From IMG/VR virus record IMGVR_UViG_3300021964_009390, positions 124,001 through 188,000 of that record: DNA of 64,000 bases. One strand, given 5' to 3'. The notes beneath the pieces were generated by a model. The model saw only the letters and a list, made by a program, of their open reading frames with translations, made no database searches and had not been told where the DNA came from. Of this stretch, positions 18,266 to 26,153 are shown piece by piece. Source of the DNA: a virus. Position 1 is the stretch's first letter; every line of letters starts with the position of its first letter. The translations under genes and the position numbers were made by a program.

Positions 18266-19982
18266 TACATACAAAATAGCTTGGTTATGTCCGACGCGAT
18301 GTCGAGTACATAGTGTGAAAAAACTTATAAAGTCATTAGAAAGTACATGCTCTGCGACGGAAAATTTTGTTTTATATCTAGGTGTAGATCATGATGATCA
18401 TGAAACATTAGAATATTACAAGCAGTACCATCTGTTGAAAAGTTATGTTCAGCTGATCATCATACCTGATCAAAAATGCTTTCCCGGGCTCCCATGGATA
18501 TGGAATTATATGGTATCCCAAACAACAGAATCGCTCATAGGCATGTGCGGTGATGATTTTGTGTTTGAAACAAACAGATGGGACGAGATGATTGTGAATT
18601 ATTGGAGAACTAATTACGTTGATAATGTAGAATTGGTGCACTTCGATGACTGCCTGCAGCTACGTCATTTATCAGACGAAGATAAAACAAAAAAAGAGAA
18701 TCTTCGGTATGTAGTTGCAACTAATTCAATAGTTCATAGAGACACAGTCAATTTGTTAGATGGTTATTTACCACGATATTTCAAACATCTGTTTTGTGAC
18801 ACATGGTTGACAGATGTGTATAATCTTGCCCAGCGATGCACTTTCATGCACAACTTGAAAATTAAACATGAGCATCATAGTATCACCGGAGATGTGGATG
18901 ACACCACACGGAAATTGAAGCAGCATTGCGAGTGGGGCTCCGCATACTCATTGTTCAATTACAAGCAATCAGAAAGAAATGCGCAGGCTAATATACTAAA
19001 AAAACATATCAAATCGTCTGGTCCTGATATTGTAGATAGTAACAGACATGTGTCTACATCTAAAACTAAAGTGTTTGCTAATGTTATGATACGTGATGAA
19101 GAGGTACTCCTGTCGCATGTAGGTAAGGTATGGAAACATTACCCGATTGACAAGTGGGTATTTTATGATGATCAAAGTAGTGATGATACAGTGAATACAA
19201 TTCATCAAATATTCGGTGATCGGGCCGTGGTGTTGCATGACAAGGACCGGAAGACAGAAGCACATATACGTTACGAGATGATACAGTATAGTCATGACAA
19301 TGGATGCTCTGACGGTGTGGTCGTGTCTATAGATACAGATGAGCTGTTGAGTAAATCCATATTGGATGATTTTGACAATATTATTGACTTATCAACAAAA
19401 TATAATTTACAATTATACCAATACAATTGCGCGGGTGATTTATACTATCAGAGAACAGATACAAACTACAAAACGAATCGGCGAGGTTTCCTGGTGTCAT
19501 TGAAACATGCAAATGTTTATGAGATGTGTAAAAATGCACAGTCAAAAGAGGGTTATCATCTGGCAAGAGTACCTAGCGTGAACTTGAAAAGGTTGCAAGA
19601 TGATAGATACGGTTTCATACATTTACAGTCACTCAACACGACATTTTATTACATCAAGCAGATGTGGTACAAACATTATGATTATGTTGAATCTGAAATG
19701 TCCATTGACCAGGTGAATGAGCGTTATGATCCGGTTGTGAACTGGGGAGAGTTTCTCCCGGAACCAATGCCGGAGAACATAATAGATGAGCATATGATGA
19801 AACATATAACACCAGGTATTTTTGATGATGTGTTGAAGAACAAACCACATTACTTGAAATATATATTATACCACCTAGACTCTCGATTGGTTACATTTGG
19901 TCATGACTTGTTTTTGTCAGATGTGTTGAACCCATCTAATGTAAAACAACTAAAGAGTTCAAAATTACAACACTCTGTATAA
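18258..19982 (+). CDS. Two-domain glycosyltransferase (GT2-like plus GT92-like)
   Basis: A 574-residue fusion. Residues about 1-230 form a GT-A domain with IAWLCPTRCRVHSVKKLI, PGLPWIWNYMV and a metal-site MCGDDFVFE near 96-104. Residues about 270-480 form a second transferase with VMIRDEEVLLSHV, WVFYDDQSSDDTVNTI and SIDTDELLSK, resembling the pair at 5272 and 6110. The start at 18258 (MNDTYKIAW) is preferred to an upstream ATG at 18243 because it shortens the overlap. The C-terminal 90 residues are unassigned. Confidence 0.72.
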   Translation: MNDTYKIAWLCPTRCRVHSVKKLIKSLESTCSATENFVLYLGVDHDDHETLEYYKQYHLLKSYVQLIIIPDQKCFPGLPWIWNYMVSQTTESLIGMCGDDFVFETNRWDEMIVNYWRTNYVDNVELVHFDDCLQLRHLSDEDKTKKENLRYVVATNSIVHRDTVNLLDGYLPRYFKHLFCDTWLTDVYNLAQRCTFMHNLKIKHEHHSITGDVDDTTRKLKQHCEWGSAYSLFNYKQSERNAQANILKKHIKSSGPDIVDSNRHVSTSKTKVFANVMIRDEEVLLSHVGKVWKHYPIDKWVFYDDQSSDDTVNTIHQIFGDRAVVLHDKDRKTEAHIRYEMIQYSHDNGCSDGVVVSIDTDELLSKSILDDFDNIIDLSTKYNLQLYQYNCAGDLYYQRTDTNYKTNRRGFLVSLKHANVYEMCKNAQSKEGYHLARVPSVNLKRLQDDRYGFIHLQSLNTTFYYIKQMWYKHYDYVESEMSIDQVNERYDPVVNWGEFLPEPMPENIIDEHMMKHITPGIFDDVLKNKPHYLKYILYHLDSRLVTFGHDLFLSDVLNPSNVKQLKSSKLQHSV

Positions 19983-19985
19983 ATA
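19978..19985 (+). promoter_or_regulatory. Perfect T4 late promoter TATAAATA
   Basis: An exact TATAAATA, 5 nt before the ATG at 19991. It overlaps the stop codon of the glycosyltransferase gene. With T4 spacing, transcription would start at the A of the ATG. Confidence 0.8.
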
Positions 19986-19990
19986 ATAAC

Positions 19991-21049
19991 ATGGCCGAAT
20001 CACGTAACATTAAAGATTTACCACAGAGCGATTCCATCGCCGGTGGAGATTATTTTCTAATTGAGACTACTGGTGGAACACAATTGTTAGATTTTGACAA
20101 TTTTGTTATTGATCAGGACAACACCACATTCGCGGTTGATCTACAAACTAATGTCACGTCTCTATCCACACAAGTGGAAACTTTAACAGCAGCAGTCGAC
20201 TTGACCAACCCGGACAGTCCGATATATCTCGTGAACACATCTTTGAATGACTCGTTGAACTTGTTACAATCAAACTTGTATGGTGCCACGTTTGAAGCCA
20301 CACTGCAAGAGACACGCGCAAATTTAGTCAACGACCCGGTTTCAGACGAGAGTCGAGTACTAGACAACAATATGGAGACGTTGAGTGCCATGATTTTCGA
20401 CAGTGTGTATAGTCAGATAACCGCGGCGATCATACCTTTACGTGGTACTGCAGACATTACCAACCGCGCCAATCTCGTGTACAATGGTGGTACAACTTCC
20501 GCTCCGGAAGCGAATGATGGGGGTTTGTTAGGCGCGGTGCTGGACACTGCTTTGGCTAGTGTGGATGTATTCACGAGACAGCCTCAAGGCACCATAACTG
20601 TAGGTTCACCTAGCGTCACGTTCGCGCTAGAAATCCCGGCTAAATACACGGTGAATGCTGGTAGTTTACAGTTTGCAGTACAGTACAGTGGTGGTACAGA
20701 TGCCAAGACCAGGACTGACAATACACCTTACACAAACCCAGGCTTTTTTGCGGTTACAGATTTTGCCAAAGGGGAATTGAAAGATAATGGAGTCGAGTAC
20801 ACATGGACGATCGCTAGATTTGGTGGTAAGAGCTTTGATGATATGGTGGAATACACGTTAATAACTGACGCATCCGGTAATGCACCAACAATACCTATCG
20901 ATACAAACGGTGATGGTATAGATGATTCCACCGGACCGAATCCGGCGCATGATCCAAACAATGGTGGCCGGCAAATCTCTGTTGACGATAGAGAGTCCTT
21001 CCCATTCACTATAAATGCGCGAGTGGTCGCCGGGATTAGTTCAACTTAG
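19991..21049 (+). CDS. Late virion protein, possible fiber or adhesin
   Basis: A 352-residue protein under a perfect late promoter. The N-terminus reads MAESRNIKDLPQSDSIAGGD, a style common at the start of phage fiber and structural proteins. Residues about 45-75 look like a short coiled coil (LQTNVTSLSTQVETL). Residues 150-330 are beta-rich with Asn/Thr/Gly turns, and a DTNGDGIDDSTG calcium-loop-like motif lies near 300-311. No enzyme motif is visible. It lies alone on the plus strand beside the glycan island, so it could be the glycosylated or glycan-binding virion part; that is inference. Confidence 0.6.
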   Translation: MAESRNIKDLPQSDSIAGGDYFLIETTGGTQLLDFDNFVIDQDNTTFAVDLQTNVTSLSTQVETLTAAVDLTNPDSPIYLVNTSLNDSLNLLQSNLYGATFEATLQETRANLVNDPVSDESRVLDNNMETLSAMIFDSVYSQITAAIIPLRGTADITNRANLVYNGGTTSAPEANDGGLLGAVLDTALASVDVFTRQPQGTITVGSPSVTFALEIPAKYTVNAGSLQFAVQYSGGTDAKTRTDNTPYTNPGFFAVTDFAKGELKDNGVEYTWTIARFGGKSFDDMVEYTLITDASGNAPTIPIDTNGDGIDDSTGPNPAHDPNNGGRQISVDDRESFPFTINARVVAGISST

Positions 21050-21261
21050 TTGATATGAAACTTTAAAGCTTTGTTGATTTTCTCTAGCAAGCTTTTCGGT
21101 CGTTGGCCAGATTCCATCAATCTTTTATATTCACTTTTGAACGCGTCAACAAATTCTTGGCTCAGCTCGAAATTCCGGGGGTAGAACTGTCTTCTGGTCA
21201 CTTTTATACTGTTGACATTCTCTTGGTACAGGTCTTGTATATTGTCGTCAAATTGTTTCAT
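21046..21261 (-). CDS. Small late hypothetical protein, 71 residues
   Basis: A 71-residue, mostly helical and charged protein (MKQFDDNIQDLYQENV at the start). A consensus late box TATAAATA lies 6 nt before its ATG. Its last codons overlap the 3' end of the convergent structural gene by 4 bp. The N-terminal M-K-x-F form resembles the capsid-targeting-like leaders seen in other late proteins of this window, but the protein is otherwise unassigned. Confidence 0.6.
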   Translation of the reverse strand: MKQFDDNIQDLYQENVNSIKVTRRQFYPRNFELSQEFVDAFKSEYKRLMESGQRPKSLLEKINKALKFHIN

Positions 21262-21267
21262 CTATAG

Positions 21268-21275
21268 TATTTATA
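21268..21275 (-). promoter_or_regulatory. Perfect T4 late promoter TATAAATA
   Basis: Exact TATAAATA on the minus strand, 6 nt before the ATG at 21261, inside the 19-nt gap after the kinase-like gene. Confidence 0.75.
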
Positions 21276-21280
21276 TAAAA

Positions 21281-21967
21281 CTACAACTTTCCTCCAGGGA
21301 ACACATCATCTGGCTTGATATTAAATTTAGCTAGTTCTTCCCAGTCTATATCACTATCCCCTTCATCATATGTATCACCATCGTCTGTTACGTACAAGCT
21401 AGCCTGTCGAATCCTCTCTCTAGGTGACCCTGACAGCTGTATCACTGCCGGGCGGTCGTCTGTATGAAAGAACACACTCGAGGGTTGCAGGGATTGGTAC
21501 TCGATCTGCCTCAAAATTCCGTCAACTTCTTGTATGTATCCCGGGTCGGTGTCTCTGGTTCCGTTGCTCTCGATACTAATCGTGTTATCATACGGTATAT
21601 AAAATACTATATCTATAAATTTCATACTCTCTTTCACCAGCGGTATACAACTCTCTATAAACTCTTCATCGATGTCACTCAACTGCTTGTCATATGAATA
21701 CAATGAATATGCTATGTTGTCTATGGGGCACCGGTCAAATATAACATGATCATCTCGTGTGTATTTCATTTGCTGATCCACCATGAAATCTAGAATGGTT
21801 TGTTGTGTCTCTTTGTTAGTCTCTTTGCTGTGATCTAAACCTTTTTCAGTTAAGATGTCTCTATATGATTCTGAGGGTTTATGATACACGCCTTCCCAAT
21901 TTTTTAAAAAATCATTCACAAATGTGCTTTTACCCACACACGCAGTTCCAGTTACAGCTACTCTCAT
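21281..21967 (-). CDS. P-loop kinase-like protein (NadR/Ttd14-type AAA)
   Basis: A 228-residue protein. The Walker A segment GTACVGKSTFVNDF lies at residues 7-20, VIFDRCPIDNIAYSLY near 83-98 resembles the DR(S/C)pxD motif of NadR-like and nucleoside kinases, and FIDIVFYIPYD near 117-127 is a core strand. A lid-like basic segment (PRERIRQ) lies near 181-187. Such proteins phosphorylate nucleosides, nicotinamide riboside or similar small molecules; the substrate cannot be read. The C-terminal 35 residues are acidic. Confidence 0.65.
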   Translation of the reverse strand: MRVAVTGTACVGKSTFVNDFLKNWEGVYHKPSESYRDILTEKGLDHSKETNKETQQTILDFMVDQQMKYTRDDHVIFDRCPIDNIAYSLYSYDKQLSDIDEEFIESCIPLVKESMKFIDIVFYIPYDNTISIESNGTRDTDPGYIQEVDGILRQIEYQSLQPSSVFFHTDDRPAVIQLSGSPRERIRQASLYVTDDGDTYDEGDSDIDWEELAKFNIKPDDVFPGGKL

Positions 21968-21992
21968 AATATATATAATTAACTACAATTGA

Positions 21993-22136
21993 TTATTTTT
22001 CAACTTTAGACTTCAATGTGTATAGTATTTTAACCCCTTTAGGTATCTGTTTTTGAAACCATTTACGTACAGATTCTGATGGTGGTAGGCTCGACACTTT
22101 GATCAACACACTTTTAGGTTGCTCGTTACTTTTCAT
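21993..22136 (-). CDS. Small basic hypothetical protein, 47 residues
   Basis: A short protein beginning MKSNEQPKSVLIKV and ending with a Lys-rich tail. The frame is open back to 22199, but the ATG at 22136 is chosen because it overlaps the upstream protease-like gene by only 11 nt. Not recognised; it could be translated by coupling to that gene. Confidence 0.4.
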   Translation of the reverse strand: MKSNEQPKSVLIKVSSLPPSESVRKWFQKQIPKGVKILYTLKSKVEK

Positions 22137-22503
22137 ATATGTCTCGATGCGCACGTTGAAATTTGCGCATGATGACCCCGGCCAGTGAGTTGGCTTCATT
22201 TTCTATTGGACTACCATCATCACCACACCCTGGTTTCAGACGACCTTGTTCATGTTGTTTAGCATGTACTAGTTCATGTGCTAAGCTTCTCAATATATCA
22301 ACTAGAGCCCGACCACCGCTCATCACTTTTATTTCCCTAGTCATAGGATTGAAACTCCCGGTCGTCATGTCCTGTTCAGGTCTGTCTACAAAACCTATTT
22401 CGCACGGGGTCTGCAGGTTTAAACTATGTTTACAGTACTTGATGAACCTGTCAAGTGTGTCCTTACCTTCATGTAGAAAAACATAGTTTTTAAAACTGTT
22501 CAT
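22126..22503 (-). CDS. HExxH metalloprotease-like late protein
   Basis: A 125-residue protein with LAHELVHAKQHEQ at about residues 74-86, an HExxH zinc motif, followed about 20 residues on by IENEANSLAG, where a glutamate could be the third ligand. This layout resembles small SprT/ImmA-like metallopeptidases. The N-terminus MNSFKNYVFLHEG has the form of a T4 internal-protein leader with an L-x-E site. The frame opens at 22542, but the ATG at 22503 follows a late box and is chosen. The substrate is unknown; a packaged protease is possible. Confidence 0.65.
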   Translation of the reverse strand: MNSFKNYVFLHEGKDTLDRFIKYCKHSLNLQTPCEIGFVDRPEQDMTTGSFNPMTREIKVMSGGRALVDILRSLAHELVHAKQHEQGRLKPGCGDDGSPIENEANSLAGVIMRKFQRAHRDIYEK

Positions 22504-22510
22504 TGTGTGT

Positions 22511-22816
22511 TTATTTATTCTTGTTAGAGTAGAATACTTCAATAGATTGTGTAGAACCTACAAGACTATCATACAACCAGCTGGTCGCGGAGCATGCTAG
22601 ACCCATGAATACATGGGTAATGTAGTCGTTGTTAACAAAATGGCTCATACCAAAACCGGTCCAAAAGCCTACACACATACTACATGACAACAGCTCATTC
22701 AATAATGTATGGCGCGCCTTCAACCAGTCACGCGGTATTTTTAAAATGCTACCATACACAATGACTGCTGTTGCACCAGTCATCGAGACTAGTTGCAACC
22801 AAAATGGTAAATTCAC
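22511..22816 (-). CDS. Small membrane protein with CxxC motif (DUF1360-like)
   Basis: A 101-residue protein with three hydrophobic segments at about 6-26, 44-62 and 66-85. Between the first and second lies LLNELLSCSMCVGFWTGF, the CxxC-GFWxG pattern of DUF1360-like membrane proteins seen in bacteria and phages. The function is unknown; an inner-membrane location is expected. The start is GTG at 22816, overlapping the TGA of the gene upstream (GTGA), so translation is coupled. Confidence 0.65.
   Translation of the reverse strand: MNLPFWLQLVSMTGATAVIVYGSILKIPRDWLKARHTLLNELLSCSMCVGFWTGFGMSHFVNNDYITHVFMGLACSATSWLYDSLVGSTQSIEVFYSNKNK
22512..22519 (-). promoter_or_regulatory. T4-type late promoter box before the protease-like gene
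   Basis: AATAAATA on the minus strand, 8 nt before the ATG at 22503; it overlaps the last codons of the membrane-protein gene. Confidence 0.5.
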
Positions 22817-23001
22817 TTGTCTTTCTGGAGATGTTTTAATGCATCTCCAAGCAGTTCCGCTTGTTCAATTTCTAGCTGGACAGTGTTACCATGATCATCT
22901 GTAATACTCACATGTATATCATCATCCAATACAACTTCCGGACACTTGTCTTTACCGCAACATAGCAGCACTCCACGTTCTGTAATTTTTAGCATACTCA
23001 T
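22813..23001 (-). CDS. Small late hypothetical protein, 62 residues
   Basis: A 62-residue protein starting MSMLKITERGVLLCCGKDKC. A longer frame opens at 23034, but the ATG at 23001 stands 5 nt after an exact TATAAATA, which fixes the start. The sequence has a CCGKDKC cysteine cluster (possible metal site), then acidic and beta-rich text. It leads a unit with the DUF1360-like membrane protein. Not recognised. Confidence 0.6.
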   Translation of the reverse strand: MSMLKITERGVLLCCGKDKCPEVVLDDDIHVSITDDHGNTVQLEIEQAELLGDALKHLQKDK

Positions 23002-23006
23002 GTAAT

Positions 23007-23014
23007 TATTTATA
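23007..23014 (-). promoter_or_regulatory. Perfect T4 late promoter TATAAATA
   Basis: Exact TATAAATA on the minus strand, 5 nt before the ATG at 23001. It overlaps the queE stop codon region at 23010. Confidence 0.75.
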
Positions 23015-23813
23015 CTCCTGTTGTTTGATCCCACGCACTAACATGCAATCTAGTCAATGCCGTATAACCGTATTTTTTACCCATCTCCATACAAAACTGT
23101 GTACGTTCATGATAATCTTCACGTTTGTCTAACCCGGGCATCATCAGCACTCGCTTGGGTTGTATACCGAAAGGTTTGATAAAATCTCTCTCTATTTCTT
23201 CTAAACATGATTCTTCACTTATTACAAACTTGAACCAGTGATTATAGTGCTCCATGATTCTTTCCAATGCGCGTGGTACTATCCGGCGCTTGCTATCCAT
23301 ACCACTGTTAGCTAGTTTTACAGAACAGTTTATTTGATCTAGATGTTCAAATAAATCATCTTCTATATACATGGTACCGTTGGTTTCTATCTCGTTAAAC
23401 AAATATCTACCCTGTGGGCTGTCCTTGATGTCCTGTTCATCATCACCCCATGTAGAATGTTTGTCATAAAACCATTTCAAGAAACCTACGATGGCGCGTT
23501 GGTTTTTGGGTATAGTTGGTTCACCACCAGTCCATATCAAGTTGACTCGACCTTCTTTGATCCAGTCATACACGTTTTGTTCTTTCCACCTATCTACTAG
23601 ATAACTGAAAGGTTTTTCTAGGCCTTTCTTCCACACATACTCTGTGTCACACCACCATGTTGCTTGGCCTGACTTCATCAGGCTACCGTCGACACCTCCG
23701 CACATCAAGTTACATGCTTTGAGTCGTATGAAGTACGCTGGTACACCACTGGTTTGACCTTCACCTTGAACGCTGTAAAAATCTTCTGAAATGTTTAATG
23801 TATCTATTTCCAT
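23010..23813 (-). CDS. queE: 7-carboxy-7-deazaguanine synthase (QueE)
   Basis: A radical SAM enzyme converting CPH4 to 7-carboxy-7-deazaguanine. From the ATG at 23813 the protein has 267 residues. The N-terminus has SEDFYSVQGEGQTSG and PAYFIRLKACNLMCGG, giving C34 and C38, and after an insertion WWCDTEYVW with C55. The canonical CxxxCxWCDT arrangement is therefore split by about 16 residues, as I recall for some phage QueE. The WTGGEPTIP motif near 90-98 is the SAM-binding GGE. It lies 4 bases after queD and shares its early promoter. Confidence 0.9.
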   Translation of the reverse strand: MEIDTLNISEDFYSVQGEGQTSGVPAYFIRLKACNLMCGGVDGSLMKSGQATWWCDTEYVWKKGLEKPFSYLVDRWKEQNVYDWIKEGRVNLIWTGGEPTIPKNQRAIVGFLKWFYDKHSTWGDDEQDIKDSPQGRYLFNEIETNGTMYIEDDLFEHLDQINCSVKLANSGMDSKRRIVPRALERIMEHYNHWFKFVISEESCLEEIERDFIKPFGIQPKRVLMMPGLDKREDYHERTQFCMEMGKKYGYTALTRLHVSAWDQTTGV

Positions 23814-23817
23814 ATAT

Positions 23818-24525
23818 TTAAAATAACCACGTGTTTTTAGTTTTACCACTATATTTTGGATCCACCCATTTACCCACTGTCTTGTTTTGAGCATCTTTCA
23901 ATTTAGGTGGAGGTGTTTTGAATGGTGGCTTGGTAATTTTTTTAGCATTATCATCCTGTTGTTTGATTTCTTGCGCGACCGATTCTTCAGAAGTCTCAAC
24001 AGACTCGCGAGTCTCTTCATGATGTTCTTGTTCTAGTGTCGATAGGTAACTGTCACTAGAGATATATGTATCTGATGTCTTTTCGCTCCCCGGAAATTCT
24101 TGATATACAGCTGAGTTGTCCTGGTGTTCAAACACCTCTACTTTGACACATCTGCACCTGAGCTTGGTTATCACACCTACATAATTGTCTGCTGCTGAAT
24201 GGCACCATTCAGCGAATTTCTCTATACCCACACCATCCATCACGCGCAAGTCACACACACCGGCTTGGTCTAGTTGCTTGAACACGCTTAATTTAGGATC
24301 ATCACTAGATATACAAGTGGTATGATCAAATTGTTGTTTGAGCAGTGCTTTAAATTCTTTAAAATTACCGAAGTCTACAACCCAGTTGTTTTCGTCTAAA
24401 GTTTCTGCCGCAAACCAGAATTTAGCTTTGAGTTGGTAGCCATGTATGAATCTACAATGGCTAGTGGCTCTTGGTTGTCTAAACGCGCAGCTACCTAGTT
24501 CAATAGTTTTTGTACTGTAATGCAT
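23818..24525 (-). CDS. queD: 6-carboxytetrahydropterin synthase (QueD), with a long tail
   Basis: Converts dihydroneopterin triphosphate to 6-carboxy-tetrahydropterin in the preQ0 pathway. The core (about residues 1-140) has SHCRFIHGYQL at 22-32, VVDFGNFKEF near 49-58 and FDHTT near 66-70. The usual zinc pair HGH reads HGY here, so one ligand is changed. Residues about 145-235 form an acidic, Ser/Glu-rich then Lys/Pro-rich tail that ordinary QueD lacks. It heads the queD-queE unit under a sigma-70 promoter at 24532-24560. Confidence 0.82.
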   Translation of the reverse strand: MHYSTKTIELGSCAFRQPRATSHCRFIHGYQLKAKFWFAAETLDENNWVVDFGNFKEFKALLKQQFDHTTCISSDDPKLSVFKQLDQAGVCDLRVMDGVGIEKFAEWCHSAADNYVGVITKLRCRCVKVEVFEHQDNSAVYQEFPGSEKTSDTYISSDSYLSTLEQEHHEETRESVETSEESVAQEIKQQDDNAKKITKPPFKTPPPKLKDAQNKTVGKWVDPKYSGKTKNTWLF

Positions 24526-24531
24526 CTAATA

Positions 24532-24560
24532 ATTATAGATGCCTTTACATGGATATTCAA
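24532..24560 (-). promoter_or_regulatory. Sigma-70-like early promoter before queD-queE
   Basis: Minus strand TTGAAT (24560-24555), 17-nt spacer, TATAAT (24537-24532), 6 nt to the ATG at 24525. The spacing is identical to the folE and gp43 promoters. Confidence 0.7.
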
Positions 24561-24563
24561 GTG

Positions 24564-25622
24564 TTAATTCCCAGTGAAATGTTTCGGATCAAATTTATAT
24601 CCTCTGTTATTGATGTTCTTACCAACATGACCGACATCATGCGCGATCTTGTCCCACATGTCATCTAGAGAGTCAAAACCATAAAAATCTTTAATTTTGT
24701 TTCGCTCAGCAATAGATTTTTCTACCCCGGTGGTGATTAAACGATTGATAAGCTCTTTAGCTTGATGAACATTTTTGAATGAGTCAAATTCGTACCATCT
24801 CCTATTCAAAGCTTGAGATATGTATGATAACCAGATGTATTTTGGGTCGACCATGGTCATGGTTTCTGCTGGTACCAGCTTGTCTCGCTCCGGTGGTATT
24901 CCGGCTTGACCAGGTTGACGAGTTTTATCATTAGGACCACGTTCTAACATATTTAAAAAATATCTATAATCACCACTACCGCTTGATGCTGACGATTGTG
25001 CAGAACTTACATCAATGTCACCGAAGGGTGTGGGTAGTCTTGTTGTATCAGGGTCTGCCAGAATTTCTAGTATATTTTTTGTTTTCTGTTCCGGACGAGC
25101 AGCAATCTCATTTCTCAATTTAGGAAATATTTTATGCGCGTCAATCATAGACTTTAACGCGGACAAACCTTGCTTTTCCGAATCATCAACATCAGACATG
25201 TAGTCTTTAAATGTACCAGGTTCAGACGATTCAGGCTCCTCAGCTGTTTCCGGTTTCTTAGGTGGTTCTGGTTTCTTGACCGGTTCAGGTTTCTTGACCG
25301 GTTTCTCATCTTTTCCACCTAGTATGTCTCGAATCGGGTGATCGTTAGATACATTCACATTAGTACTACTGATTGGTTTTTTAGGTTTGTAGTTGTCTAC
25401 AGTACCGTCTAGAGGTGCCAATTGTACCGGGAGGTTGGGTATAGTTGAATCCGGTCGTCGGCGAGGTTTTTTAGGTTCATCATCTTGCTCATCCTTGAAA
25501 CCACTTGTAAAATCTTTCCCAGCGGTTTTGATACGATCATAAGCTTTACCTAGCAATTTACCAGCATCTTTAGCAAACCCTTCAGTGTAGTTCTCGTATA
25601 TTGCCTGTTGATCACGGTCCAT
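24564..25622 (-). CDS. Late hypothetical protein, Lys/Pro-rich, probable internal head protein
   Basis: A 352-residue protein with MDRDQQAIYENYTEGF at the N-terminus, a helix-forming leader with possible cleavage sites. Residues about 45-140 are a low-complexity region of Lys-Pro-Glu repeats (KKPEPVKKPEPPKKPE). The C-terminal half is mixed with a helical segment near 260-340 (ALNRRWYEFDSF, DDMWDKIAHDVGHVG). No enzyme motif is clear. It starts 2 bases after the upstream gene stops and sits in the internal-protein cluster. Confidence 0.55.
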   Translation of the reverse strand: MDRDQQAIYENYTEGFAKDAGKLLGKAYDRIKTAGKDFTSGFKDEQDDEPKKPRRRPDSTIPNLPVQLAPLDGTVDNYKPKKPISSTNVNVSNDHPIRDILGGKDEKPVKKPEPVKKPEPPKKPETAEEPESSEPGTFKDYMSDVDDSEKQGLSALKSMIDAHKIFPKLRNEIAARPEQKTKNILEILADPDTTRLPTPFGDIDVSSAQSSASSGSGDYRYFLNMLERGPNDKTRQPGQAGIPPERDKLVPAETMTMVDPKYIWLSYISQALNRRWYEFDSFKNVHQAKELINRLITTGVEKSIAERNKIKDFYGFDSLDDMWDKIAHDVGHVGKNINNRGYKFDPKHFTGN

Positions 25623-25624
25623 GC

Positions 25625-26143
25625 TTACAGGTCCAGTGGACTTTTAATATTTCTAGGTGGTGGTGTATCATCATCATCGTCATCATCTAGATCTAGTATA
25701 CTTTTTTTACGTTTCGGTTTACTCTCGGATGGTTCATATTTAAACCTATCATCTTTAGATGGACCATCACCCTGTACATCGTATCCAGGGAATGCACTTT
25801 TGTATGAATTCAATATACCAGGATTGACTCTATCACAAAAATCAGAATTCCGAGTTATATATACTCCTTTTTTCATTTGTCTGAACATCCAAAGCAACTC
25901 CTGTGTGGCACATGGACAGCCATCAAGAGCTCTGTGGATAACCTCTCTCTTGACCACATCATCTTCTGTAACTAGCAGTGGACTGGCTAGAATCTCAGAA
26001 CCCATACGCTCCAGTCTCTCTTGAGAGATGTTCATGTCTGGGTCTTCCGGATTGTTCGTCTCCCCGGGTTGTGAGAAGCGGACTTCATTGACATGTTCAG
26101 CACCTTTTACTAGCTGTTTTATTTTACTAAGTTTATCATTCAT
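25625..26143 (-). CDS. Late hypothetical protein, probable internal head protein
   Basis: A 172-residue protein. A longer frame opens at 26197, but the ATG at 26143 (MNDKLSKIKQLVKGAEH) is chosen because it leaves a clean 10-nt gap after the upstream gene and matches the leader form of neighbouring proteins. The middle contains HRALDGCPCATQELLWMFRQM with a CPC motif; the C-terminus is an Asp run followed by Pro/Lys. Not recognised. Confidence 0.55.
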   Translation of the reverse strand: MNDKLSKIKQLVKGAEHVNEVRFSQPGETNNPEDPDMNISQERLERMGSEILASPLLVTEDDVVKREVIHRALDGCPCATQELLWMFRQMKKGVYITRNSDFCDRVNPGILNSYKSAFPGYDVQGDGPSKDDRFKYEPSESKPKRKKSILDLDDDDDDDTPPPRNIKSPLDL

Positions 26144-26153
26144 GGTGTGTATA

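Noticed and set aside
22163-22486. A 107-codon plus-strand frame opposite the protease-like gene
   Set aside because: The minus-strand gene has HExxH and a late promoter; the plus frame has no support.
25608-26024. A 138-codon plus-strand frame opposite the gene at 25625-26143
   Set aside because: It is Ser-rich because it reads an Asp-run in antisense; no start signal supports it.
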